NCBI GenBank assembly: GCA_016841325.1
Contig: JAENZJ010000009.1
Coordinates: 50,148 to 114,147, forward strand
Direction: 5' to 3'
Length of the DNA stretch: 64,000 nt
DNA from: Thermincola carboxydiphila
GTDB taxonomy: Bacteria > Bacillota > Thermincolia > Thermincolales > UBA2595
Shown: positions 18,917 to 27,284 of the stretch, piece by piece
How the letters are laid out: each line of letters opens with the position of its first letter
Numbering within the stretch: the first letter of the stretch is position 1
The notes under the pieces: generated by a model
The model's input: the letters and a program-made list of their open reading frames with translations, nothing else
The model's database searches: none
Told to the model about the DNA's origin: nothing
Program-made: the position numbers and the translations under genes

Positions 18917-19888
18917 ATGTACAAGAATCAGGGTACTTATGGAGGCGCCCAGCCTCAGCTGGGGTCACAGCAAGGCAATTACGTAAATCCGCACTACCTG
19001 GGCAGAGAGGAAGAGATTGTACAACAGATGAATCCACAAAAGTGGTACCACCCCGGTAATGAAATCGGGGAGAGCATAGCCCGTCCCCAGAGTCATTTCG
19101 GTTGGCAGAATTCTGGCTATACTACCGGTCAGCATGGAGGCTTTACGGGTCAGCAGACCGGATTCCGGGCGGGAGCGCAGCCCAGCTTCCAAACAGGACA
19201 TCAGCCCGGTTCCCAGACCGGATTGGGGATGCAGACCGGGTTCCAGACCGGTATGCAGACAGGCATGCAAACCGGATTCCAGACAGGCGCTCAGACTGGT
19301 CAGACAGGTATACAGACCGGCCAGCAGGCGGCAAGGTTTGGGGCCACTGAATTAATGATGGTCCATGAAATCCTCACAGATACCATTGACGGAATTAACC
19401 AGTTTGAATTGTACAGACAGCACGTAAAGGACCAGCAGCTGATGCAGATTTTGGATAATCAGGTTAATCACATGTTCAATGGTTATAACAAGCTGGTAAA
19501 CTACCTGCATAACCAGGGCGCCGGCTCAATTGTACCATACAGGACTGCCAGGAGCGCCAGTGTCAAATACGGGTTAAGGCAGCCTTCAACTGTCCAGCCC
19601 AATACCAGTATCAATGAAATGGATGACAGGGATGTTGCTTCAGGAATGATGGGATGCCATAAGGCTACAGCCTGTCTCAGGCTGAGAGGCACTCTTGAAT
19701 GTGCCGACCCGACCCTGCGCGGCATGCTTTCCAATTGTGCCATATCTTCGGTGAATATGGCGTATGAAGTCTTCCTTTGGATGAACCAAAAAGGCATGTA
19801 TCAGGTTCCTACCCTGGCACAGCAGACTACCCAGACAATGATGGGTGTTTACCAGAATGTGAACCAGCCTTCCTTTAGGCAAGGTTAA
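18917..19888 (+). CDS. CotF-like spore coat protein with QTG repeats
   Basis: A 323-residue protein in three parts. Residues 1-70 are Gln/Gly/Tyr-rich. Residues about 75-137 are a low-complexity repeat of MQTG/FQTG/AQTG units. From about 140 there is a helical ferritin-like CotF domain, with ELMMVHEILTDTIDGINQFELYRQHVKDQQLMQIL, and a later CADPTLRGMLSNCAISSVNMAYEVFLWMNQKGMYQVP matching the CotF C-terminal helix. CotF proteins are spore coat components, so expression late in sporulation is expected. The ATG at 18917 follows AAGGGGG. The repeat tract is probably unstable and the source of length variation between strains. A terminator follows. Confidence 0.85.
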   Translation: MYKNQGTYGGAQPQLGSQQGNYVNPHYLGREEEIVQQMNPQKWYHPGNEIGESIARPQSHFGWQNSGYTTGQHGGFTGQQTGFRAGAQPSFQTGHQPGSQTGLGMQTGFQTGMQTGMQTGFQTGAQTGQTGIQTGQQAARFGATELMMVHEILTDTIDGINQFELYRQHVKDQQLMQILDNQVNHMFNGYNKLVNYLHNQGAGSIVPYRTARSASVKYGLRQPSTVQPNTSINEMDDRDVASGMMGCHKATACLRLRGTLECADPTLRGMLSNCAISSVNMAYEVFLWMNQKGMYQVPTLAQQTTQTMMGVYQNVNQPSFRQG

Positions 19889-19902
19889 AAGGAGTTAACA
19901 GA

Positions 19903-19940
19903 GGCCCTCTGCCCGGCTTGAAAGCCAATGGCAGGGGGCT
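19903..19940 (+). terminator. Terminator after the CotF-like gene
   Basis: GGCCCTCTGCC pairs (with G-T wobbles) with GGCAGGGGGCT. An inner GGCT/AGCC stem stacks on it. The 3' side TAAATTTAG is only modestly T-rich. Confidence 0.6.
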
Positions 19941-20064
19941 TAAATTTAGGAAGGAAAAAATTATTCACTTGCTTGTGAGGGTTAGATAATGGGCCAAATA
20001 GAGAGGCCGGTATTACCCTTTCCCTAAATTTCAGGACAAAAATGGCAGGATAAATAGCATAAAA

Positions 20065-20086
20065 TGTCGAATCAATCAGATTGATT
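20065..20086. promoter_or_regulatory. TGTCGAA box fused to an 8-bp inverted repeat
   Basis: TGTCGAA (20065-20071) overlaps AATCAATC-A-GATTGATT (20070-20086), a perfect dyad 27 bases before the ATG at 20113. The position suits an operator. Confidence 0.35.
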
Positions 20087-20112
20087 GACAGAATACTGTG
20101 AGGGGAATGGCA

Positions 20113-20667
20113 ATGAAAAAAGTCAGGCTGGAGACTGTTGCGGCATTATTTGCCCTGGCTCTTCTCGTTGGTGTCATGTGGATTTTGCTTAATGATGCCG
20201 GGGACGTAGACCGGGATAATAATCAGGAATTCACTGAACTCAGGATTGTCCAGTTTTACCTGCACCTGCCTGCAGAGGATATGATAATAGGACGGGGAAA
20301 AACGGAAAGTTTTGCAGAGCTGTTGAATTTAATGCAACAGACCGTACTCAATATTGAAAATACCAAATCCGGGTTGGATACTATATCCCAACAGGACATT
20401 GACGATATTTCACAGCAAACTGTTGCTGTCAGCGCATGGCTTATAAAGGCTCAAAAAATAAGCACCTCAATAAAGGGTACCGGTCCTGACCGGGATAAAT
20501 ACGGCAATGCGGTAATTTCGACAGACAGAATATTTGTGGCTATGGGCGGTAAACATATGGGCGCTGTTTTCACCCGGGACCCGGAATCGGGTTTGTGGCA
20601 GGGGTGGGAAGCAGACAGGGGTACCATTCGTAAATTGGCCGAAACCCTTCGTACCGGGGGCCTATAA
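20113..20667 (+). CDS. Unrecognised secreted or membrane-anchored protein
   Basis: A 184-residue protein with one N-terminal hydrophobic helix (about 6-26) and then a mostly helical, soluble extracytoplasmic domain. Recognisable pieces are TELRIVQFYLHLPAEDMI, a Gln-rich helix around DTISQQDIDDISQQTVAVSAWLIKA, and a C-terminal strand segment IFVAMGGKHMGAVFTRDPESGLWQGWEADRGTI. I do not recognise the family. The ATG at 20113 has AGGGGAA about 8 bases upstream; GTG 20098 and ATG 20107 are also in frame. It sits between a spore coat gene and the electron-transfer island, has its own terminator and shares transcription with neither with certainty. Confidence 0.7.
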   Translation: MKKVRLETVAALFALALLVGVMWILLNDAGDVDRDNNQEFTELRIVQFYLHLPAEDMIIGRGKTESFAELLNLMQQTVLNIENTKSGLDTISQQDIDDISQQTVAVSAWLIKAQKISTSIKGTGPDRDKYGNAVISTDRIFVAMGGKHMGAVFTRDPESGLWQGWEADRGTIRKLAETLRTGGL

Positions 20668-20701
20668 TATCAGGAAACATACCGGTGATTAAAGGAAATT
20701 T

Positions 20702-20733
20702 CCGGGCAGCAGGAAATGAAATGGACTGCCCGG
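20702..20733 (+). terminator. Rho-independent terminator
   Basis: CCGGGCAG (20702-20709) pairs with CTGCCCGG (20726-20733) and is followed by TTTTCTTTTT. Confidence 0.85.
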
Positions 20734-20760
20734 TTTTCTTTTTGCCCCAAAAGGCATTTT

Positions 20761-20874
20761 TTCGACACTTTCAGGAGGAAATAAAAGACTTTATGTCGAA
20801 CATATAATAGGGTAAAATTGTTAAAAAAAGAATATATTACCTTTGGTAGTATTACTTAACTTAGTAATACTAAG
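20761..20874. promoter_or_regulatory. Operator-like region ahead of the cytochrome island
   Basis: TTCGACA (20761-20767) and TGTCGAA (20794-20800) are an inverted pair of Spo0A-box-like 7-mers. Downstream, TAGTATTAC (20847-20855) and GTAATACTA (20864-20872) form a perfect 9-bp inverted repeat with an 8-base spacer. A second dyad, CTTAGTA-A-TACTAAG (20860-20874), overlaps it. This is 26-140 bases before the first gene of the island, a good place for a promoter and repressor sites. A TATAAT at 20804-20809 could be a -10 element. Confidence 0.45.
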
Positions 20875-20899
20875 GTTACAGTGTAGTAGAGATGGGGTG

Positions 20900-21541
20900 A
20901 TGGCTGTGGCTGAAACCGAAAAAGAAATTGAATTTAAAAAAGCTGCCCTAATATTTGTTACCGCCGCCCTGATAATTTTTGCCGCCGGAATCGGCATTGG
21001 AGAGGCCTTTATCTGGGACCGGTATGACACCTCTGACCCGGCAGTACGGGATATTAAGTATCTTGAGGAGGTCCTGAAGAAGGACCCTGACAATGACCAA
21101 CTGCTGGTAGAACTGGGGTGGCTTCATTACCGGACCGGAAATTATCAAAAAGCCAACCAGTCACTGACCAGGGCTGTTGCTGTTAATAAGCTGAATCCTG
21201 CGGCACATTTCAACCTTGGCCTGGTGTACCGGGAGACCGGGCTTTTGCAAAAAGCAGTTGAGGAATTCCGGAGAACCCTTGAACTTGACCCTGAATCCAA
21301 GTATGCCTATTTTGAACTGGGGAAGGTTTATTTCAGTCAGGAGAAATGGGACCAGGCTGCGGCTCAGTTCAGGTATGCCGCTGATAAAGATCCGGCCGGA
21401 GCCGACAACCATTACTGGCTGGGCCAGGCGTATGAGATGATGGGTAAAAACGAAGAAGCCAGGGCTGCTTACCTGAGGGTTCTTGAAATGGTACCCGACC
21501 ATGAGGAAACCCAAAAGGCCGTCCGGCGCCTGGAACAATAA
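20900..21541 (+). CDS. Membrane-anchored TPR protein
   Basis: A 213-residue protein. After a short basic/acidic tail there is one membrane helix (about 14-35), then four to five tetratricopeptide repeats from about 55 to 210, with typical pairs such as LLVELGWLHYRTGNYQKANQSL and AYFELGKVYFSQEKWDQAAAQF. TPR arrays are protein-docking scaffolds. As first gene of the NHL/cytochrome island it may organise cytochromes or their maturation on the outer face; this is inference from position. ATG 20900 is preferred by the hydrophobic profile; nearby GTG codons (20897, 20906) cannot be excluded because the ribosome site is weak. NHL protein 1 follows after 13 bases. Confidence 0.8.
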   Translation: MAVAETEKEIEFKKAALIFVTAALIIFAAGIGIGEAFIWDRYDTSDPAVRDIKYLEEVLKKDPDNDQLLVELGWLHYRTGNYQKANQSLTRAVAVNKLNPAAHFNLGLVYRETGLLQKAVEEFRRTLELDPESKYAYFELGKVYFSQEKWDQAAAQFRYAADKDPAGADNHYWLGQAYEMMGKNEEARAAYLRVLEMVPDHEETQKAVRRLEQ

Positions 21542-21554
21542 GGCGGAGGAAATT

Positions 21555-22511
21555 ATGCAGGTAGATATGCTGGTGAAGATGAAGAAGTGGTTCCGGAAGT
21601 ACTGCCTGTGGCTTGCTTTACTGGGAGTACCGGCTCTGGCGGGGATAGTATTTCTGCTTAATTCGGTGCAGGGACCGCAACCCATAGAATATACCGAAAT
21701 AAAACCATACAATGTAATCACAGGTCCTCCGGGGCAGCTGCTGAAAAGCCCTACCGCGGTGGCGGTAGGACCGCGGGGGGAGGCATATATTGCCGATTCC
21801 GGAAATCACAGAATTATGGTCATTGAAGAAGATGGCCGGTATACACTTAATTTTGGAGGTCCGGGAAGTGGGATTGCAGAGCTTCAGGACCCGGTAAGTC
21901 TTGATGTTGCACCAAATGGCAATGTTTATGTCGCTGACAGGGGCAGAAAAGAAGTTATTGTTTTTAATTCCGGAGGAGGGTATCTTTACACTATTGCCGG
22001 TGGCGGGGACCAGGGTTTTTTGCCTGAAAGTGTGAACATTGACGGTGAATCAAATGCCTATGTATTTAATGCCGGATCGCAAAAATTTGAGATTTATAAT
22101 TCTGAAGGCCAAAAGACAGGGGATTATCCGGCCAAGCAACTGACAGCCTTTACCGGTACTTCAGCAATTGATATTGATTTCGAAAATAAAATAATTTATG
22201 GTGTGGATCCGGAAATTTCAGGTTTCCTCAGGTCTGGCGGAAATTCAGCCAAAACCTTCAGGTACAAGGCCCTGGTTAATCCCCGGGGGATTGCTTACAA
22301 CAGGTCCCGAAAAATTATCTATATAAGTGACAGTTTCAATAATAAGCTGTTTTTGTTTTCCGGTAACGGAGACTGCCTGGGCGAATTTGGCGGCTCAGGT
22401 GACGGCTTTGGCGAGTTCAGTTATCCTGCCGGACTGGCTTATGATGAACGTGGGAAACTGTATGTTGCCGACAGGGATAACAACAGGGTAGTTATTTACT
22501 CTTATGATTAA
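21555..22511 (+). CDS. NHL-repeat beta-propeller protein 1, membrane-anchored
   Basis: A 318-residue protein: N-terminal membrane helix (about 17-38), then six or so NHL repeats forming a beta-propeller. Typical blades are KSPTAVAVGPRGEAYIADSGNHRI, DPVSLDVAPNGNVYVADRG and YPAGLAYDERGKLYVADRDNNRVVIYS. NHL propellers are binding platforms without known catalysis. Here three of them alternate with multiheme cytochromes, so a structural role in an extracellular electron-transfer assembly is likely but unproven. ATG 21555 has GGAGGA just upstream. A hexaheme cytochrome gene starts 20 bases after the stop. Confidence 0.88.
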   Translation: MQVDMLVKMKKWFRKYCLWLALLGVPALAGIVFLLNSVQGPQPIEYTEIKPYNVITGPPGQLLKSPTAVAVGPRGEAYIADSGNHRIMVIEEDGRYTLNFGGPGSGIAELQDPVSLDVAPNGNVYVADRGRKEVIVFNSGGGYLYTIAGGGDQGFLPESVNIDGESNAYVFNAGSQKFEIYNSEGQKTGDYPAKQLTAFTGTSAIDIDFENKIIYGVDPEISGFLRSGGNSAKTFRYKALVNPRGIAYNRSRKIIYISDSFNNKLFLFSGNGDCLGEFGGSGDGFGEFSYPAGLAYDERGKLYVADRDNNRVVIYSYD

Positions 22512-22531
22512 CTTTGAATGGGGGAGGGGAC

Positions 22532-23728
22532 ATGAAAAAACTTTTAAAATTACTTGCAGCCGCGATAATTTTAGCGCTGTTTTCGGTCCCCGTCTATGCA
22601 GGGGTAAAGATTGACGGTGTGATAATCCAACCCGGTGAGGGGACAACCAGTGCTGCAACCGTATATTATCAGGGCGCCCCTCCATTCAACATTTACCGCA
22701 GTCTTGACGGAACACAGTGGACCACGGGCGCTGCAGCCCGGACTGATAATTATTATGTAGATGATAACCTTACTAATTATTATAATTATTATTTTAAGGT
22801 TGAAGACAGTACCGGGAGCTCTGCCATTACTGCTGCTTATCCGCCCAATAATAATGTGCATGGTTCCTTCAGAATCAATTCCAGCCTGTGTGCTGCCTGT
22901 CATGTTACTCACAGCGCCCGGGGGGGTTATCTCCTGATTCAGCCTACCAGTGTCGCTTTATGTACTACGTGTCATGACGGGACCCAGAGCAAATACGATG
23001 TCAGGAACGGCAAGGTCAGGCTGGCGGAACAATATGCCGATACTTCAGGAGGACCGTTCGGTCCCCTGGCATCTTCCGGTCAGCCTGTTGAGGTAGTTGT
23101 TTATGAGGCATATAGTTCATTGAGTACAGAACCTGTATCATTACTGCCCACTTCTATTCATAACCTGGGGACATATATTTCCGGCGCCCCCGGAGGTGTC
23201 AGTGAACGCGACAGGGGCCTGGGATGTATCGACTGTCATGATCCGCACGGGAATACCAATAACTTCAGAAACCTAAAAACTGTAATTGAGGTAACCTATG
23301 ACGTTTCCGTCAACATTGATTTCCAGGCCTATGCCAGGACTGACCCTGACCTGACCGGCGGCTACGGTGAAGACATTTACTACAACACAGGCAGTATTTA
23401 TTTCTGTTCAGCCTGCCACAGTGATTATGCCCAGGCATCCGGGAGCGGCGCCATCGCGGCCACGGCAACCCAGATTCCGGGACTGGAACTGTCGGCAGAA
23501 TCAATGAACAAATTCATGCATGCCGTGAACACCCCCCTTATTTTCCGGGGCGAATACTATTCCTCGTCTCTGCCTCTGGAATCGGGAACAGGTGTTAATG
23601 TAGTTGTCTGCCTCACGTGCCACCAGGCTCACGGTACTTTTAAGACAGGGCAGAACAGGATAACCGGTTCCACAGCCCTGATCCGTCTGGACCGCCAGGG
23701 TATATGTGAAGAGTGTCACAAGAAGTAA
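22532..23728 (+). CDS. Hexaheme c-type cytochrome
   Basis: A 398-residue secreted protein with a signal peptide (about 1-23, ending VPVYA). A short FN3-like beta segment follows to about 110, then six CXXCH heme sites: CAACH, CTTCH, CIDCH, CSACH, CLTCH and CEECH. Two of the sites have an extra downstream histidine in the form CXXCHxPHG or CXXCHxAHG, a likely axial ligand. The heme module is homologous to the C-terminal half of the 806-residue cytochrome 1 kb downstream. It acts outside the cytoplasmic membrane, probably in electron transfer to or from extracellular acceptors. ATG 22532 follows GGGGGAGGGG. Confidence 0.92.
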   Translation: MKKLLKLLAAAIILALFSVPVYAGVKIDGVIIQPGEGTTSAATVYYQGAPPFNIYRSLDGTQWTTGAAARTDNYYVDDNLTNYYNYYFKVEDSTGSSAITAAYPPNNNVHGSFRINSSLCAACHVTHSARGGYLLIQPTSVALCTTCHDGTQSKYDVRNGKVRLAEQYADTSGGPFGPLASSGQPVEVVVYEAYSSLSTEPVSLLPTSIHNLGTYISGAPGGVSERDRGLGCIDCHDPHGNTNNFRNLKTVIEVTYDVSVNIDFQAYARTDPDLTGGYGEDIYYNTGSIYFCSACHSDYAQASGSGAIAATATQIPGLELSAESMNKFMHAVNTPLIFRGEYYSSSLPLESGTGVNVVVCLTCHQAHGTFKTGQNRITGSTALIRLDRQGICEECHKK

Positions 23729-23743
23729 CTTGGGGGGGTCATC

Positions 23744-24751
23744 ATGCAGTTATCACAGATAGCTACCAGACTTATACCTAAAAAAATAAAGCAAAAAGAC
23801 CTTATTATCGCCATCCTTGTCCTGATAATTATTGCCCTGCTGTTTTTCGGCTGGCATTACCTGAAGACAAAGCGTAACCCCCTTGACCTGGATGTTTCTC
23901 TTCCGGGGGCAAAGTATAGTTACCTTTTTTCCATTTATGATTCCCAGCGGTTTAAGAGGCCGCTGAGTGTTGCTGTCAGCTCATGGGGTGAAATAGTGGC
24001 TGCCGACAGTGTCAATCACAGGATTGTGGTGTTTGACAGGAACGGAACCTTCGTCAGGGCCCTGGGAGGCCCCGGTTCGGGAGAGGGACAGTTCAATTAC
24101 CCCACCGGAGTGGCTGTCAGCGGGAGGAAAATCTATGTTGCCGACTTCTATAACCAGAGGGTACAGGTTATTGATTTTGAAGGCAAACAGCTGGGGGTAA
24201 TCCCGTCTCCCCGGGAAAGACAGCAGACCGGTGCGGTGGTGATGCCGGTTGCCGTTACCGTAGACAGCCGGGGCAATGTATATGTTTCTGATGTCAGCCG
24301 GCAGAGGATTCTGGTTTTTGATGACAGCGGCAAATTTGTCCGGGAATTTGGCAAGGCGGGTTCCGGCCCGGGGGAACTGTCGTATGTAAACGGCATTTCT
24401 GTTGATGACGATGCTGACGGCAGGATTTACCTGTCTAATTCCAATAATGGCAGGATTGATATTTATACGATGGAAGGAGAATTCATCAAAACCCTGGTGG
24501 GCTCCAATATCCTGACTAATCCCAAGGGGATTGCCTTCGATGCGGAAAACAACCGTATCTATGCGGCAGATACCTTTGCCCATAAGGTGTACGGGATTCT
24601 TGAGGATGGTAAGGTTTTTGAAGAGATCGGGAACAGAGGCATCGCCGGCGGGAGTTTTAATTTTCCCACCGGTGTGGCAGTTGGCAGTGATGGCAGGTTG
24701 TATGTCGCTGACCGGGAAAACAACCGTATTGAAGTATATGAAAGAAACTAG
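23744..24751 (+). CDS. NHL-repeat beta-propeller protein 2, membrane-anchored
   Basis: A 335-residue protein: basic N-terminus, one membrane helix (about 20-40), then NHL blades such as RPLSVAVSSWGEIVAADSVNHRIVVF, YPTGVAVSGRKIYVADFYNQRVQVI and FPTGVAVGSDGRLYVADRENNRIEVYE. It is a paralogue of the protein encoded at 21555 and lies between two cytochromes in one operon (gaps of 15 and 35 bases). Its function is probably scaffolding or recognition on the cell surface. ATG 23744 follows GGGGGG within 10 bases. Confidence 0.88.
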   Translation: MQLSQIATRLIPKKIKQKDLIIAILVLIIIALLFFGWHYLKTKRNPLDLDVSLPGAKYSYLFSIYDSQRFKRPLSVAVSSWGEIVAADSVNHRIVVFDRNGTFVRALGGPGSGEGQFNYPTGVAVSGRKIYVADFYNQRVQVIDFEGKQLGVIPSPRERQQTGAVVMPVAVTVDSRGNVYVSDVSRQRILVFDDSGKFVREFGKAGSGPGELSYVNGISVDDDADGRIYLSNSNNGRIDIYTMEGEFIKTLVGSNILTNPKGIAFDAENNRIYAADTFAHKVYGILEDGKVFEEIGNRGIAGGSFNFPTGVAVGSDGRLYVADRENNRIEVYERN

Positions 24752-24786
24752 TCAGGGGAATCAACCCAGAGGGAGGGGGGATTGGT

Positions 24787-27207
24787 ATGCAGCACCAAAT
24801 GCGAAAATATTGTCTTATCTTCGGCCTGATAGCAGCAGTAGCGATAACAGGCATCTTGTGCCATACTCCCCCGGCGAAATCCCAGCTGGGAGCCTACTTT
24901 TATGACCAGTTCAACCTGGGGGGCTATGACTGGACCCCGGTTAAAGGCAGCTGGACTATTGCCAGCGGCGAATATACAGAAACTATTGACCCGGCTTCAG
25001 AAGAGGCATGGTCGGTGGCCGGTTCTTCCAGCTGGTATGACTACGCTGTGGAGGCCAGGGTATATGCAGCGGATTCCAATGGTACCATCTCCCTGGCCGG
25101 GCGCTGGGCCAATGAAAACAACTATTATGCTCTGGAATACAGTGATACGGGTACTCCGGATTCTGCAAAACTGCTGCTTTATAAAAAAGTCAATGGCCTC
25201 AGAGTAGACCTGGCAGAATGGAAAAGGGTCAATGGAGCTGTTTACAACTACAATGTACCCTATATTGGTGAGAATGCCTCCGGTATCAGCCAGAATCCTC
25301 ACCCTGTTGTCCTGAAGCTCAAATTTCTGGGGGCTAATATTGATGTCTATGTCAATGATGTGCGCATCGGATACACTTCAGATTCTTCCCTTTTCTACGG
25401 GAAAATAGCTGTGGGTGAATTTAACCGGAAGGCTTTTTTTGATGACATCTATGTGTGGGATGTAACCCCGCCAAGGTTGATTACCAACTCAGTCCAGGAG
25501 GTTGTCGGTAATGCGGCAACGGTTTCCTTTTCCACAGATGAATACAGCTCTTATACGGTTAACTATAAGGTATACACTTCCCCGACCTGGGACTTCAGCA
25601 AGGTGAGTACGGTCAGGGCCTTAAGCCACAGTGTTGATCTGACCGGGCTGACCACAGACACTATATATTATTATATGATTACTGTAAAGGATGCTGCCGG
25701 AAACGAGAAATTGAGTGAGATTGGTGAGTTTACCACACCTGTGGATACCGATTCCACCGCCCCTGTTATTTCAGATGTTGTTTACAGCGATGTCACGGCC
25801 AATACCGCAGTGATCTCATGGACCACTGACGGCCCGGCCAATTCTACCGTGGAATACGGCACCGCCCCGGGGGCCTACAAATGGGCTATCTCCTTTGATG
25901 AAAAAGTAACCACACACAGTGTCACCCTGAAAAAACTTGCCGGGCAGACCAGGTACTACTTCCGGGTTAAATCCAGGGACCTGGCCGGTAACCTGGCTGT
26001 TTCCGGTGAAGACAGCTTTGTGACGGCAAAAGACCTTAAACCAAGGATAACCAAGGTAGAGACAGGTTCCAGCCCCAGTGTTAATGTTGCCGTATACTGG
26101 GAGCAGGTACCGGTTGCTGTAAGGTATCATGTTTATGTATCTGCCAGCAACCAGTGGGGTGTGGTACCCGACTTTACCGTAGCTGAGACAGGTGTCAGCG
26201 GATATTCATACCTGAAGCCGGACCTGACTCCTTATTTCAATTATTTTATCAAGGTAGTTGCCGAAGATGCCACTGATGAAGATTACACCATCGCCAGGGC
26301 TTTTCCGCCTGATGCCAACCCTCACGGGTATTATTGGGATAACCCTGACCTGTGCCAGAACTGCCATGCTACTCACAGCGCCCTGGGGCCCAGGCTGATA
26401 ACTGAAGTGAATACCGACAGACTGTGCATCACATGCCACGACGGGACCCAGAGCAAGTATGATGTATTACGGGGCAAATACAGGGGACCGGTGAGTCTTG
26501 ATGCAGGCGACGACCCTGACAGGACCACCTGGTATGATTCCATTGGCGGACCCTATGGTTCTTTTGAGACCCAGACAGTCATCCAGGAGGCATACATACC
26601 GACATCAAGGCATGACCTGAATATATATCACTATGCGGCAACCGGCAATAACATCGAAGTATATGAAACAGCGGAGTCGCGGCTGTCATGTGCCTCGTGC
26701 CATGACCCCCACGGGTCGGAGAATTACCGCAGCCTGCGGGAAAATATGCGGGTCAGCAGTGACCCCTCAGAACCACTGATTAAAACTGAGGCCTATGCGG
26801 TAACATATGCCGCTTATGAAAAAACCACTTATGTCAGCGGGGCGGTCGAATTCTGCGGGGCGTGCCACAGCGATTTCAACCAGGGAGCCGGCTCCAGCAG
26901 GACAGCCCTGACGACAACTCAACAGCCGGGGATGAAATTATCAACTTCTTCGATGCATATGTTTATGCACCCGGTTAATATTGAAGCAAAATATGTAACC
27001 AATGCCGGTGTGGCCATTCCGGCCTCTGTGTATTTACCTTATGAGAACGGGAAAATTATCTGCCAGACCTGTCACTTCTCACACGGCACCACCGTAACAG
27101 GGGCTCATATCCGCCGTGACGGGTTCCCTTCAACGGTTCTAAAAAGGTTTAATGAAGATGACGGGTGTGAGGACTGTCATAATAAAACCAGTTATCCTGA
27201 TGAGTAG
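24787..27207 (+). CDS. FN3-containing hexaheme c-type cytochrome (806 aa)
   Basis: A secreted modular protein: signal peptide (about 1-30); a concanavalin/laminin-G-like beta domain (about 35-225, GRWANENNYYALEYSD); two clear FN3 domains (about 228-320 and 322-412); a third FN3-like segment; then a hexaheme module from about 520 with CQNCH, CITCH, CASCH, CGACH, CQTCH and CEDCH. The module aligns in order with the 398-residue cytochrome upstream, sharing CHDGTQSKYDV and MHMFMHPVN/MNKFMHAVN-type segments. The FN3 and lectin-like parts could bind wall polymers, another cytochrome or a surface. ATG 24787 sits behind a G-rich ribosome site. Confidence 0.9.
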   Translation: MQHQMRKYCLIFGLIAAVAITGILCHTPPAKSQLGAYFYDQFNLGGYDWTPVKGSWTIASGEYTETIDPASEEAWSVAGSSSWYDYAVEARVYAADSNGTISLAGRWANENNYYALEYSDTGTPDSAKLLLYKKVNGLRVDLAEWKRVNGAVYNYNVPYIGENASGISQNPHPVVLKLKFLGANIDVYVNDVRIGYTSDSSLFYGKIAVGEFNRKAFFDDIYVWDVTPPRLITNSVQEVVGNAATVSFSTDEYSSYTVNYKVYTSPTWDFSKVSTVRALSHSVDLTGLTTDTIYYYMITVKDAAGNEKLSEIGEFTTPVDTDSTAPVISDVVYSDVTANTAVISWTTDGPANSTVEYGTAPGAYKWAISFDEKVTTHSVTLKKLAGQTRYYFRVKSRDLAGNLAVSGEDSFVTAKDLKPRITKVETGSSPSVNVAVYWEQVPVAVRYHVYVSASNQWGVVPDFTVAETGVSGYSYLKPDLTPYFNYFIKVVAEDATDEDYTIARAFPPDANPHGYYWDNPDLCQNCHATHSALGPRLITEVNTDRLCITCHDGTQSKYDVLRGKYRGPVSLDAGDDPDRTTWYDSIGGPYGSFETQTVIQEAYIPTSRHDLNIYHYAATGNNIEVYETAESRLSCASCHDPHGSENYRSLRENMRVSSDPSEPLIKTEAYAVTYAAYEKTTYVSGAVEFCGACHSDFNQGAGSSRTALTTTQQPGMKLSTSSMHMFMHPVNIEAKYVTNAGVAIPASVYLPYENGKIICQTCHFSHGTTVTGAHIRRDGFPSTVLKRFNEDDGCEDCHNKTSYPDE

Positions 27208-27284
27208 AGAAAAGATGACCAACGGGCAGAAAGAGATGTCTGACAGACAGAAAGAAGATGTATGTGGGCAGAGGATGATGTAAT

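Noticed and set aside
27214..27282. 22-codon frame between two cytochrome genes
   Set aside because: No ribosome site, low-complexity Lys/Gln/Met content, and degenerate repeats explain it.
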